In this document: positions 8,951-18,778 of the stretch, piece after piece | How the letters are laid out: every line of letters starts with the position of its first letter | Numbering within the stretch: position 1 is the stretch's first letter | Assembly (NCBI RefSeq): GCF_900155575.1 | Contig: NZ_LT706966.1 | Span: 1,469,577 to 1,533,576 of the forward strand | DNA: 64,000 nt | Reading direction: 5' to 3' | Source: Actinotignum timonense | GTDB taxonomy: Bacteria; Actinomycetota; Actinomycetes; Actinomycetales; Actinomycetaceae | Notes under the pieces: generated by a model | The model's input: only the letters and a program-made list of their open reading frames with translations | Told to the model about the DNA's origin: nothing | Database searches by the model: none | Translations under genes and position numbers: made by a program

Positions 8951-11900
8951 GTGGACAGGATCGTCGAACAACTCGATGCCTCACAAGAGGCAGCGGTCAG
9001 CGCGGCTCTGGCACGGTCTGCGGGCGGATTAGCCCCGGGCACCCTGAGCATTATTGGTGCGCCCGGAAGTGGGAAAACCACCGTCCTCGCCCATATTGCC
9101 CGCGCGGCTCTCCATGAAGGAAATATTGCGGTCATCACCCAGGATCGGCGCGCCGCAGCGCGCCTCCAACACCTGCTCACCTTGGCGGCCGGGGTGCGCC
9201 CCGAAAACCTGGAGGTCCGTACCCTTTCTGCCTTCGCCTACGCCATTGTGCAGCGCTATGCCCAAGCCCTGGGGCGGGAAAAACCCGAATTGATCTCCGG
9301 TCCTGATGAGGATCGCATCGTGCGTGAGATTCTCAGTGATGAATACTCGGGTATCCATTTCCCTGATTTTGTTACCGAGGATGTGCGTGATCTTCCCGGA
9401 TTACGCCAAGAGCTGCGTAACCTTATTACCCGCGCTCGCGAACTCGGTCTGGATGCCGGCCAGTTGGAAGCCTGGGCGGAAAACGGGAGCGTGCCCGAAC
9501 TCCAAGCACAGATGTGGCGCCTGGCCGGCGCGCTTATGCGCCGGTACGATGAGGTGCGCACCTTGGGGGATGCGCTGGCAGGTTCGGCCGCTAGCCCGGA
9601 TCGTCTTGATCACAGCCAGCTCGTCGGTGCGGCTACCCATATGCTCTCGGATTGGGAAGAACACCTGGCGGCAGCGGGCCGCACGGTCCCGGTACCGCGC
9701 CCGCGCTGGGCAATGGTCCTTGTTGATGATGCCCAGAACGCACCGCGGTCCATGCTTCCCCTCTTGCGGGTAATGCGCGATCAGGGAACCCGGATTATCG
9801 TGGCCGGTGATCCCGATAGTGCGGTTCAGGGATTTCGCGGCGGGGTGCATTCCCTCCCGGGTGATCTTGCTTATCCCGCTCCGCGCGGCTTGGATGCTGA
9901 TCTTGTTTACCTCAACGTCCGGCATCGCGGTGGTTCCGTTCTTATTAGCCAAGCTCAGCGCATCGAGCAGGCCCTCCCGGTGGGCGGGGGTGTGCATGCC
10001 CACCGCGCTGCCGGGCCGGCGCTCTCGGAGTATGGCAGCGGTCATACCAGTGGCAATGGTGACGGCGCCAGGGTGGATGCAGAAGCGGCAAGTTCGCATA
10101 TATCCGATCAATTGCCCTGCGGGCCAACCGATCCGTGGAATGATGCGTTGCGCGGGGCCAGCTTCGCCCACATGGAAGAAGAAATCGCCTACGTGGCTTC
10201 CTACCTGGAAGAAGTACATCTACGCACCGGTGCCCCCTACGCGCAGATGGCGGTATTTACCCGTGCGCGCAGTGAACACGGGCTGATCCGCGATGCACTC
10301 GTGCGGCGCGGAATACCGGTAGCGCCCCTGGCTAGTGATGAGCCCCTGCATCGCGAACCGGCAGTCGCCGCACTCTTTGACCTCATCCGCGCTGCCTTCA
10401 CCAGCGGCCCGCACGCCTTCGCCACCCCGGAGGGCGTTAATATCCCGGCATTACTCGCCTCACCCATCATCGGAATGGACCCCCTCGAAATCAAAAGGGT
10501 AGGCAGGTGGCTGCGTGCCCAAGCCCTCCTCTCCGGGCAGCGTGGCAGTGAAGCGGAACTTCTTACCGGAGCAGTCCTAGGGAGCGGTGGGCCTACCGCA
10601 GCGGAACTCGAACCCCTGCGCGCTCTACTCGCCCGGATTCGGGAAGCGGGGGAGGCCTGCGCCATGCAAGCGGAAGAAGTGCTGTGGGCCGCGTGGGAGG
10701 GAGCTGGAAAATCCGAAGAATGGCAACAATTAGCCCTCGGGCACGGCCCGGATGCCGACCGGGCCAACCGGAATCTCGATGCGGTTATTTCCCTCTTCCG
10801 GGTGGCGCAACGCATGGCTGATCGTGACCCGGCTGTCACGGTGGATACTCTCCTGGAAGAAGTGAGCTCCCAAGAACTCCCCGAAGATTCCATCGCGCGG
10901 GGTGGGGCGGAAGCTGATAGCGTTTCCCTCCTTACTCCCGCGGGAGCCCAAGGGCGCGAATGGGACCATATTGTCCTCATGCACGTGGTGGATGGCGTAT
11001 GGCCTAATCCGCGCCCGCGTGATGCCCTCACGGGTACCGGACTCCTGAGTGAACTTGTGACCGGAAGGTTCGCCGGTGGATCCAGTTCGGGCTCCGGGGT
11101 CAGTTCGGCTGCCACGGCTGGCGGAGGTGCGGTCTATCGCGATTCCACATCCACGGTCATCGCTGATGAACTACGCCAATTACATTTCGCGGTTACGCGC
11201 TCCCGGCGCAGTCTCCTCGTGACCACCACGGACAGCATGGGAGATACCCCTTCGCGCTTCTTCCCCCTGCTCGGCTTTGATATCTCGGAAAACTCAGCCG
11301 GAGCAGGTGCTAGCGCAGGCACGGGTGCAGGAGTAGGAACGGGAGCCGGTGGGAGCGGTCCCAATCTTCCACGTACCGTGCGCTCGCTCAGCGATCCGCG
11401 TTGGGGTATGGCCCTTCCCCTCGGGCGCCGGCCCCTTGTTGCCCAACCGATCCCACCCGCGCTCCTCAGCAGTGAGGAAACCGTTGGGGTACTGCGCCGG
11501 GCACTACGTGCCGGGGGAGAATCCAGCGATTTCGCCCGGGCGGCTCTGGAGAAAATGCGTGGCGCCGGATTTAGCGCGGCGGATCCGCACACCTGGATGG
11601 ATGAGCTCGCCACCTCAACCGAAGCAGCGGTACCCGGCCCGGTCTACGTGAGTCCCTCAGCGGTGGAATCCCTCCTTGCCTGCCCGCTTGACGGATTCTG
11701 TTCCGCGGTGGGCCTGCGCTCGGAAGAAGGCACTGAGAGCGCCTCCATCGGAACCCTAGTTCACCGCATCGCGGAAGAATTCGCTGAGGAACCCAACCAG
11801 GAGCAGATGCACGCCCGCCTGGTAGAACTCTGGCCTGAAAAACTATCCGAAACTCCCACCCATTACGACAAACTCCTCTTCGACCAAGCCAGTGACATGG

Positions 11901-12394
11901 TCGATAACCTCTATATTTACCTTGATTCCCACCGGGATGACACCTTGCTAGGCGTAGAACACCGGATTAGTCGCGAGCTTCCCGGCACCCCGCCCGTACG
12001 GGTATCCGGTTCCATTGACCGCCTCGTCAACCGCGGGGAAGGCGCCCGGGTCATTGACCTGAAAACCGGAAAATATAAGCCTAGCGAGGCACAGGCTGAG
12101 GACCACGCCCAGCTCCAGGTCTACCAGTGGGCACTCAACGAAAAACACACGCCTGCCGGTGCGGAACTCGTGTACGTCCACCCGCACAATTTCCTGAAGA
12201 AACAGCACAGCCCCTCCGTTCTCACCCAAGAACCCCTTGATGAGGTGAGTGCAGCTCGAGCGGAAGATCGCGTGCGCAGCGCCGCCCAGATCGCGGTGAG
12301 CGGCTTCGTACCGGTCTCGCCCAGTTTGGAAGAAGCCAATGACCGGGTTCAATCCATTAGTCCCCTCACGCAAGAAGGACGGATTTTCTCATGA
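8951..12394 (+). CDS. adnA: AdnA-type ATP-dependent DNA helicase/nuclease subunit
   Basis: About 1147 residues, a UvrD-like helicase fused to a C-terminal RecB-type nuclease. It is the partner of AdnB in the actinobacterial double-strand-break resection machine. Walker A is GAPGSGKTT (about residues 37-45) and a Walker B-like VLVDDAQN lies near 260. REWDHIVLMHVVDGVWPN marks the second motor domain. The nuclease motif is RVIDLKTGKYKPS with QLQVYQWAL after it. A Gly/Ala/Thr-rich linker (around residues 785-800) is probably disordered. AAGGA at 8941 fits a GTG at 8951 better than one at 8948. The stop overlaps the adnB start by 4 bases (ATGA). Confidence 0.9.
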   Translation: MDRIVEQLDASQEAAVSAALARSAGGLAPGTLSIIGAPGSGKTTVLAHIARAALHEGNIAVITQDRRAAARLQHLLTLAAGVRPENLEVRTLSAFAYAIVQRYAQALGREKPELISGPDEDRIVREILSDEYSGIHFPDFVTEDVRDLPGLRQELRNLITRARELGLDAGQLEAWAENGSVPELQAQMWRLAGALMRRYDEVRTLGDALAGSAASPDRLDHSQLVGAATHMLSDWEEHLAAAGRTVPVPRPRWAMVLVDDAQNAPRSMLPLLRVMRDQGTRIIVAGDPDSAVQGFRGGVHSLPGDLAYPAPRGLDADLVYLNVRHRGGSVLISQAQRIEQALPVGGGVHAHRAAGPALSEYGSGHTSGNGDGARVDAEAASSHISDQLPCGPTDPWNDALRGASFAHMEEEIAYVASYLEEVHLRTGAPYAQMAVFTRARSEHGLIRDALVRRGIPVAPLASDEPLHREPAVAALFDLIRAAFTSGPHAFATPEGVNIPALLASPIIGMDPLEIKRVGRWLRAQALLSGQRGSEAELLTGAVLGSGGPTAAELEPLRALLARIREAGEACAMQAEEVLWAAWEGAGKSEEWQQLALGHGPDADRANRNLDAVISLFRVAQRMADRDPAVTVDTLLEEVSSQELPEDSIARGGAEADSVSLLTPAGAQGREWDHIVLMHVVDGVWPNPRPRDALTGTGLLSELVTGRFAGGSSSGSGVSSAATAGGGAVYRDSTSTVIADELRQLHFAVTRSRRSLLVTTTDSMGDTPSRFFPLLGFDISENSAGAGASAGTGAGVGTGAGGSGPNLPRTVRSLSDPRWGMALPLGRRPLVAQPIPPALLSSEETVGVLRRALRAGGESSDFARAALEKMRGAGFSAADPHTWMDELATSTEAAVPGPVYVSPSAVESLLACPLDGFCSAVGLRSEEGTESASIGTLVHRIAEEFAEEPNQEQMHARLVELWPEKLSETPTHYDKLLFDQASDMVDNLYIYLDSHRDDTLLGVEHRISRELPGTPPVRVSGSIDRLVNRGEGARVIDLKTGKYKPSEAQAEDHAQLQVYQWALNEKHTPAGAELVYVHPHNFLKKQHSPSVLTQEPLDEVSAARAEDRVRSAAQIAVSGFVPVSPSLEEANDRVQSISPLTQEGRIFS

Positions 12395-15300
12395 CACCCA
12401 CACCCCACGAATACGTTGAAGCACAGACGCCAGCGGAACCCGATGCCGCTCTAGACCGCATCCTCGCCGGCCAAGAACACCCACCCACCGCGGAACAACG
12501 CCGGGTCATCACCTCCACCGCCCCGGCCATACTCGTGGTTGCCGGAGCCGGATCGGGCAAAACAAAAACCATGGTGGACCGGATCGCTTACCACCTCGCC
12601 TGCGGCAACGTGAGCCCGGATGAAGTCCTTGGACTCACCTTCACCCGGAAAGCCGCCGGAGAACTAGCTGAACGAGTTAACACCAGCTTAGAAAAACTCG
12701 GCCTCCTCGCCCCGGAAGGAAGCAACGCGGGGAGCGCCATGCGCCGGCCCGTCATATCCACCTACAACTCTTTCGCGAACGACATCGCCGGAGCCTACGG
12801 CATGCTGGTCGGAGCCGATCCCACCGCCCGCCTCATCACCGATGCCGAACGCGTCCAGCTCATGGACCAGGTCGTCAGCGCCCTGCCCAGCAGCGCTAGC
12901 ACCGCGGTCCTGGCCGAACGCAGCCGCTCCAGCCTCATCAACGACGCCCTCACCTTCGCTCAAGGAATCCTCACCAACGGCGTGGAGCTAGCAGAAGCCC
13001 GCGCTTTCCTCACCGCCCAAGATCACGCCCTGGAAACTCTGTGTGCCGACTCAACACGCATCATGAGCGCGCGCTGCTGGTACCCGGATGCCTCCAAGAA
13101 ATTCACCAATTTGAAAGGGGGAGCGGCAGTACCCAAACAACAACAGGTCGTACTTGGGCTAGTGGAGTCCTACCTGCAGCTCAAAAAAGAACTCAACGTC
13201 ACCGAATTCGCCGACCAAGTCGCTATCGCCGGGCGCATCATGACCCGCTATCCCCAAATCGCCAAGGAAATTTCCTCCCGGTATCGCCTCATCCTGCTCG
13301 ACGAATACCAAGACACCGACGAAAACCAAGCACAATTCCTCCTGGGCGCCCTCACCGCGAAACGAGACGGCTTCCTATCCATCACCGCGGTAGGCGATCC
13401 GAACCAGGCCATCTACGGGTGGCGAGGCGCCAGCGCCGCCGCCCTGACCAACTTCGCACGTCACACCACCCGCATTTTCGGGCACGTAGAGAAACTCCAG
13501 CTCTCCACCGCTTTCCGTAATGATCGAGCCGTGCTCGCCGCAGGCAACGCCGTCGCCACTCCCTTAGAACGCGACACGTTCCTACGCGAAGATCGTGACC
13601 ACCCGAATTTCCCACCCGAATTCAGGCCCGCCCCAACAAGCGCGGGAACCGCGGGGAGCGCGGGGGAAAGTACCGATATCGCGCCACTGCGGCTGCGTGA
13701 ACGCCCCGGAGCGGGAGCCGGGCGCGTCAGCGAAATCCGTACCCTCCTTCGCGAAGACTCCTACCGGAGTATCGCCCGGCATATCCTCGCGGTACGCGAG
13801 CGGGTGGCCGCGGAAAACGAAGAGCGGCGCGCTCGCGGTGAAGCACCGCGCGGGGCCGAGATCGCCGTCCTGTGCCGCAAACGCTCCTATATCGATATGA
13901 TGGCCGCCGCACTGCGCGAACTCAACAGCCAGCTCGCCAGGGAATCTGCCGCTCACCCTGGCGGTGCCACGCCTCAGCCCCTCGCCTTTGAGATCGTGGG
14001 CGGGGAATCGCTGGTGGCGCGCCCGGAAATCATTACCCTGCGGGCCGCCCTCGGCCTGGCCGCCAACCCGGCCCGCGGCGACCTCCTCGCGCGCTTACTC
14101 GCCCACTGGAATATTGGGGTGGCGGATATCCGCGCGCTCTCACGCTGGGCGCGTCGCTACGCGGCCGCGGCTGTCACCAAAGTCGATAGCGACGTGCGTG
14201 CCAGTTTTATTAACGACGACGCCGCACCCGGCCACGAGGGCGCGTCTGGCGCCGCGGGTGAATTGGCTACCGCGCAACCCCTTCTCAACAGTCGTGACGA
14301 AGCCAATCTGGGCGAGGCGCTCCACGCGCTTATGCTCCTGGTGAGCACCCCAAGCACCCCTGGCATGTATGAGGATGGGGATGGACATCTCGATGCGCAT
14401 GCGGATGGCAACTCGGGTGAACACGGGGGCGAGTGCCCAGGTGAGCGCGCGGATGCGGCGGAGCTGGCGGGAACGGGCGAAGCTGAGCTCAGGCAAGCAG
14501 CCCGATCCGCACGCGGCGAATTCTCCAGCATTGGCTGGGAACGCCTGCGGCGCTTGAATGCCACCCTCGCGTCCTTGCGTTCCGGTTTGCATAACGCTTT
14601 GGCCGATCAGATTGATCGGGCCGTTCACCTGCTCGGCCTGGATACCGCGGCTGCTACCCGCAGTGAAGGCGGGCAGCGAGTCCGTACCTCCATCGACCAA
14701 TTCATCTCCCTGGCCCGCACCTATGCGCACGGTGATAGCCAGCGGGGCATGCGCGAATTCGTGGAATGGCTCGATGTGGTGGAAACAGAAGAACACGGCG
14801 GGGAAGAAGAATCCGGGGCAGATATTCCGCGGGTAGAGAGCGCGGTCGATGTTACCCCCGGGGTTATCCAATTGATGACCGTTCATGCTGCCAAAGGTTT
14901 GGAATGGCGTGACCTCGTCGTCGTACCTGAACTCGTGAAAGGCCAGTTCTCCGAAGTGACCGAAGGAGTGAAAGCCTGGCCGCGCAATACCGGTATTTTC
15001 CCGTACCCCCTGCGGACCGACTATCCGTACCTACCCCAATTCACACTGGCCGGAGCGCGCAATCTCGATAAAATCACCGTCGCGAATACTTACGCGCGGT
15101 TCCTTGACGAATTGGCGTACCACGAAAGTGAAGAAATGCGGCGCCTCGCCTACGTGGCCTTTACCCGATCCACTCGGGAGCTCCTGCTAGCCGGATACTG
15201 TTTCCAAGATGATAAAGATGTGTCCGGCCGGGTACAGAAAGCAGAAAAGCAAGCAAAGAAAAACGCCGCCGAAACCCCGGAAGATGGGGGCGATAACGCG

Positions 15301-16299
15301 CTGGGCGTTGAAACACGGCCGCCCTCCTGCTTCCTGAGCGCGGTGCGAGAAGCTGCCGCCCGCGGGGAGCTCACGCTGGCTGCCTCGCCCGCCACGGTTT
15401 CCTCCGTGAAGCTGCCGGAAGGATTCCCGGATATTGCACCGGACAGCTTGAGCGTGGATGAGCTCGTCGACATTTTCGGCGAAAAAGTTGTGTACCCGCC
15501 GGTCCTCGAACCGGTACCGCATTATTTCGAGGCGCCCGATCTGCTTGCCTGGCCGCGTGACCTGGCCCGCAGCCTCCCTATCGAGGCGGAAACTCTCGAT
15601 GCTGACCAGCGCGCCGAACTCACCCAGGTCATCGGCCGGCTTATTGCACGCAAACAGCAAGCCGAAACGTCCGAGTACACCGAGGCCGGCGGGCATTACA
15701 CCGCCACCGAGCTCGTCTACCGGGCTGAACACCGCGAAGAATACCTGCTCAATAAACGCCGCCCGGTTCCCCGCCAGCCCTCGCGAGCTGCGCGTTTGGG
15801 AACGATCCTGCACGAAAAAATCGCTGATAGTTACGCGAGCGCCGCCGTGCTCAATATTGATAGCGAGGATCCGCTCGATCATGATCCCGTTCTCAGCGCA
15901 GAAGAAATTGCGCGTATGTATGAGAATTACGAAGCGTCCGAATGGGCTAGCTACCCGCCGCTCGCCATCGAGCAGCAACTCGGCGTGGTCATCGGGGGGC
16001 ATGTTGTCCACTGCGCACTCGACGCTGTTTTCGACACCTCACAGGTACCCGGGCGTGCCCCGGTGACTATCGTGGACTGGAAATCCGGGCGGCGCCCCTA
16101 CGGGGAAACGAAGGCTGCCCGGGAACTCCAGCTCGCCCTCTACCGGCTTGCCTGGTCCCGGGCCCACAGCATCCCCCTCGCGGAAATTGATGCGTCCTTC
16201 GTCTACCTGCGGGGAAATAGGGCTGAAGAACTACGGGCTGGGAAGCTCAGCGAGGAGGAAATTCTGCTTCGTGCGGGTCTGCCCAATCAGGAGCAGTAA
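12391..16299 (+). CDS. adnB: AdnB-type ATP-dependent DNA helicase/nuclease subunit
   Basis: 1302 residues, UvrD/PcrA-like helicase with a C-terminal nuclease domain. Walker A is GAGSGKTK (about 51-58), followed by GLTFTRKAAGEL, RLILLDEYQDTDENQ, AVGDPNQAIYGWRGA, LMTVHAAKGLEW, and RRLAYVAFTRST. The nuclease core is VTIVDWKSGRRP with ELQLALYRLAW. Together with AdnA it unwinds and degrades DNA ends to start recombination repair. It is translationally coupled to adnA through an ATGA overlap. Its last 53 bases overlap the 3' end of the converging phosphotransferase-like gene, with no terminator visible between them. Confidence 0.92.
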   Translation: MTPTPHEYVEAQTPAEPDAALDRILAGQEHPPTAEQRRVITSTAPAILVVAGAGSGKTKTMVDRIAYHLACGNVSPDEVLGLTFTRKAAGELAERVNTSLEKLGLLAPEGSNAGSAMRRPVISTYNSFANDIAGAYGMLVGADPTARLITDAERVQLMDQVVSALPSSASTAVLAERSRSSLINDALTFAQGILTNGVELAEARAFLTAQDHALETLCADSTRIMSARCWYPDASKKFTNLKGGAAVPKQQQVVLGLVESYLQLKKELNVTEFADQVAIAGRIMTRYPQIAKEISSRYRLILLDEYQDTDENQAQFLLGALTAKRDGFLSITAVGDPNQAIYGWRGASAAALTNFARHTTRIFGHVEKLQLSTAFRNDRAVLAAGNAVATPLERDTFLREDRDHPNFPPEFRPAPTSAGTAGSAGESTDIAPLRLRERPGAGAGRVSEIRTLLREDSYRSIARHILAVRERVAAENEERRARGEAPRGAEIAVLCRKRSYIDMMAAALRELNSQLARESAAHPGGATPQPLAFEIVGGESLVARPEIITLRAALGLAANPARGDLLARLLAHWNIGVADIRALSRWARRYAAAAVTKVDSDVRASFINDDAAPGHEGASGAAGELATAQPLLNSRDEANLGEALHALMLLVSTPSTPGMYEDGDGHLDAHADGNSGEHGGECPGERADAAELAGTGEAELRQAARSARGEFSSIGWERLRRLNATLASLRSGLHNALADQIDRAVHLLGLDTAAATRSEGGQRVRTSIDQFISLARTYAHGDSQRGMREFVEWLDVVETEEHGGEEESGADIPRVESAVDVTPGVIQLMTVHAAKGLEWRDLVVVPELVKGQFSEVTEGVKAWPRNTGIFPYPLRTDYPYLPQFTLAGARNLDKITVANTYARFLDELAYHESEEMRRLAYVAFTRSTRELLLAGYCFQDDKDVSGRVQKAEKQAKKNAAETPEDGGDNALGVETRPPSCFLSAVREAAARGELTLAASPATVSSVKLPEGFPDIAPDSLSVDELVDIFGEKVVYPPVLEPVPHYFEAPDLLAWPRDLARSLPIEAETLDADQRAELTQVIGRLIARKQQAETSEYTEAGGHYTATELVYRAEHREEYLLNKRRPVPRQPSRAARLGTILHEKIADSYASAAVLNIDSEDPLDHDPVLSAEEIARMYENYEASEWASYPPLAIEQQLGVVIGGHVVHCALDAVFDTSQVPGRAPVTIVDWKSGRRPYGETKAARELQLALYRLAWSRAHSIPLAEIDASFVYLRGNRAEELRAGKLSEEEILLRAGLPNQEQ

Positions 16300-17305
16300 C
16301 CGCGGTCTCCCCGGTCAGCTCATCCGCACCGCTCGCCTCGGCATCGGAAGCACTTTCCGTGAAAGCCGGCTCCGATGCCGGGGTAGCGGGGAGCAAATCC
16401 GGGGCCTCACGTACGTCCTCGGCCAGCGCGCCGAGCATCTGGACGGCGTCGTTCCTAATCTCCATGCTGCCCGTACGAATCCCGTACATGAGCCAGCGAA
16501 TAATCGCGAACTCCGACGTGAAAATAATACGGGTGTAATCCGCTTCCCTCAGCTCAACCGAGCGCGCATTCTCATAAGAAGTAATAAAACTCGGCCACTG
16601 TTCATCATCAAGAACAAGCATCGCCGCTAAATCCCGGGCCGGGTCGCCCACGTGTGCCTCACCGAAACCGAGCACGCTCGCAACCGAGCCATTCGACCAC
16701 AAGAAATTATCGGACGCCACATCACCGTGGACAACCGTTTCCTCAAAATCCCACACCTCATCACTATCCAGCACATCCATCCAGCGCTGGCGCAAAATCG
16801 TGGGAAGGGACGTTTCCTGATCTGCTGCCTCCAGTTCGGCCCGCACCCGCGCGCGCCACTGCCCAGCCGTATAAACAGGCAACCCGGAACGAGCCACCAC
16901 ATCCCGGTCAATGCTGTGAATCGCGGCGAGAGTACGGCCCATCTCCCGCACTTCTTCCTCACCGAGAGCCTCGAAAACCAGCGCCCGCCCAAAAGGCTCC
17001 GGGTAGACCACCGCGCGACCCCCGGTATCAGCATCAACAAAACCGGCCGGCCGCATAATATCGAAAGGCAGGCGACCGGCCCGCAATTCCTCCAAAAGCT
17101 GGGGAGCCAGAGCCGCTTCGGCTTCTAGCGACGTCGCCGCCGTGCCATTCTGAGGAACTTTGACCATCCAGTGGCGCCCCTGAGAATCAAGGACACACCC
17201 GGAAACAAAATCTTCCGTCTCAACAAACGGTTGGCGCGTGGAGACAATCTCGACGCCGAGAGCCCCGACGGCAAGCGCAGCAAGATAGAGCGGAGAAGTA
17301 GTCAC
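16247..17305 (-). CDS. Aminoglycoside/macrolide phosphotransferase-fold protein
   Basis: 352 residues with the protein-kinase-like APH fold. The Brenner-type motif VVHGDVASDNF supplies the catalytic Asp and Asn. The segment where the metal-binding Asp of the DFG-like motif normally sits reads VLGFGEAHVGDPARDLA, with Gly instead of Asp, so kinase activity is doubtful. A Gly at this point may be shared by related actinobacterial proteins. The C-terminal about 55 residues are acidic and of low complexity. GTG start with a leaderless-type -10 box upstream. The 3' end overlaps adnB by 53 bases on the opposite strand. The substrate is unknown, and an antibiotic-resistance role is not supported. Confidence 0.8.
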   Translation of the reverse strand: MTTSPLYLAALAVGALGVEIVSTRQPFVETEDFVSGCVLDSQGRHWMVKVPQNGTAATSLEAEAALAPQLLEELRAGRLPFDIMRPAGFVDADTGGRAVVYPEPFGRALVFEALGEEEVREMGRTLAAIHSIDRDVVARSGLPVYTAGQWRARVRAELEAADQETSLPTILRQRWMDVLDSDEVWDFEETVVHGDVASDNFLWSNGSVASVLGFGEAHVGDPARDLAAMLVLDDEQWPSFITSYENARSVELREADYTRIIFTSEFAIIRWLMYGIRTGSMEIRNDAVQMLGALAEDVREAPDLLPATPASEPAFTESASDAEASGADELTGETAVTAPDWADPHEAEFPPR

Positions 17306-17317
17306 CCCCTCAATTTA
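17306..17317 (-). promoter_or_regulatory. Leaderless -10 element (phosphotransferase-like gene)
   Basis: On the minus strand, TAAATT lies 6 bases before the GTG at 17305. The GAGGGG between them abuts the start codon and is too close to serve as a ribosome site. Confidence 0.5.
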
Positions 17318-17348
17318 TCCGAAAACTCAGCCACGTGCTTGCCTACAC

Positions 17349-17437
17349 CCCGGATATAGGCCGGCTGCCACGGCCCGATAAGTCTGGTGCTGCGTCCAGA
17401 TAGGTCTGTCGCTATGCCCGGATATAGACCGGCCGCC
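17349..17437 (+). repeat. Pair of 21-bp direct repeats upstream of the Tad operon
   Basis: CCCGGATATAGGCCGGCTGC(C) at 17349-17369 recurs with two changes at 17417-17437, 68 bases apart, with a weaker related stretch (CCAGATAGG) between. They lie in the 265-base gap between the divergent phosphotransferase-like gene and tadA and could bind a regulator. Confidence 0.45.
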
Positions 17438-17570
17438 GGAACTATCCACATGATCGCGAAATGCATCCCCTATCCACAGCCAGCCGGCTAGGTGCTATTC
17501 CCACACGCGGGAGACCCTACAGTGAGAGCAGCTCACCACGATCACCACCCGACTATCCAAAGGAGGCGCC

Positions 17571-18776
17571 ATGCACGAAACGGCATATCCGGGGCCCGCG
17601 GGCCTCGCCTCGGCTCGCTCAGCGCACGTGGCCAGTCGTGCCTATCGCCCTGCCTCCGCCAACCGGCAGGCCATAGAAGAGCGAGTTCGGGCAACGATTC
17701 GGCACCGCGGAATTGATCCGCGCCGTGATGCCGCCTTCCTGGCAAACATCGTGGGAGAAACCCTTAGTACTTTTAATGACGAATCAGTGCGCGGGGAGCA
17801 CGCGGCCCTGGCGGATACGGAGAGCGTACGCTCCCACCTCATCTCCCAGCTGAGCGGATACGGACCGCTACAGAAATTCTTTGACGATCCACAGGTAGAA
17901 GAAATCTGGATCAATGCGCCCGATAAGATCTTTGTGGCCCGCTCGGGTGTTTCCACTCGTATTGATCTCACGATGACCGAAGATGAGATCCACACCTTGG
18001 TGGAGCGGATGCTCTACGCTTCCGGGCGGCGCCTGGACCTTTCCACCCCGTTTGTTGATGCCCAGCTGCCTACCGGGGAACGCCTCCACGTGGCCATCCC
18101 CGATATCACCGCGCGACACTGGGCGATCAATATCAGAAAATACACGGTGCGGGCCCGCCAGCTCAGCGATTTGGTAAATGTGCAGATGCTGGAAGAAGCG
18201 CAAGCAGACTACCTAAGCGCAGCCATGAGCGCCGGGCGCAATATTTTGGTATCGGGATCAACCGGGGCTGGCAAAACCACCCTCCTACGTGCTCTCCTCG
18301 GAGGGATAGCAACAACTGAGCGTCTTATCAGCGCGGAAGAAGTTTTTGAGCTGGGTATCGACCTTCCCGATGTTGTTGCGATGCAAACGCGCCCGCCGTC
18401 CCTGGAAGGGCGCGGCGCGGTGACGCTCCGCGACCTCGTGCGCGAAAGCCTGCGCATGCGCCCGGACCGCATCGTTATCGGAGAAGTACGCGGTGCGGAA
18501 GCCTTCGATCTTCTTGTGGCCCTCAATGCGGGCATTCCCGGGGCCTGCACTATTCACGCCAATAGCGCGCGGGAAGCCCTCACGAAATTGGAGATCCTCC
18601 CGCTCCTCGCCGGTGAAAATATCACCCCGAACTTTGTGACGCCCACTGTTGCCGCCACTATTAACCTCGTCATCCACGTAAGCCGGGCGGCCAGCGGGCA
18701 GCGTAAGGTCGCTCAAATCCTGGAGGTCATGGGCCTTGGGCCAGATGGAAGTATTCTTACCCGGGCGGTGAGCTGA
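17571..18776 (+). CDS. tadA: TadA/CpaF family pilus-assembly ATPase
   Basis: 401 residues, the secretion ATPase that powers Tad (tight adherence, type IVc) pilus assembly at the cytoplasmic face. Walker A is GSTGAGKTT at 229-237, followed by an Asp box and ERLISAEEVFELG, the Walker B region PDRIVIGEVRGAEAFDLL, and a His box with GIPGACTIHANSAREAL. An AAAGGAGG ribosome site lies 7 bases before the ATG. It is the first gene of a tight operon with tadB two bases downstream. No TadZ/CpaE-like gene precedes it in this window. Confidence 0.93.
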   Translation: MHETAYPGPAGLASARSAHVASRAYRPASANRQAIEERVRATIRHRGIDPRRDAAFLANIVGETLSTFNDESVRGEHAALADTESVRSHLISQLSGYGPLQKFFDDPQVEEIWINAPDKIFVARSGVSTRIDLTMTEDEIHTLVERMLYASGRRLDLSTPFVDAQLPTGERLHVAIPDITARHWAINIRKYTVRARQLSDLVNVQMLEEAQADYLSAAMSAGRNILVSGSTGAGKTTLLRALLGGIATTERLISAEEVFELGIDLPDVVAMQTRPPSLEGRGAVTLRDLVRESLRMRPDRIVIGEVRGAEAFDLLVALNAGIPGACTIHANSAREALTKLEILPLLAGENITPNFVTPTVAATINLVIHVSRAASGQRKVAQILEVMGLGPDGSILTRAVS

Positions 18777-18778
18777 TC

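Noticed and set aside
13041..13520. Alternative frames inside adnA, adnB, tad and dnaG genes
   Set aside because: They are Arg/Pro/Ser-rich shadows expected in high-GC coding DNA, lack ribosome sites and overlap well-supported genes.
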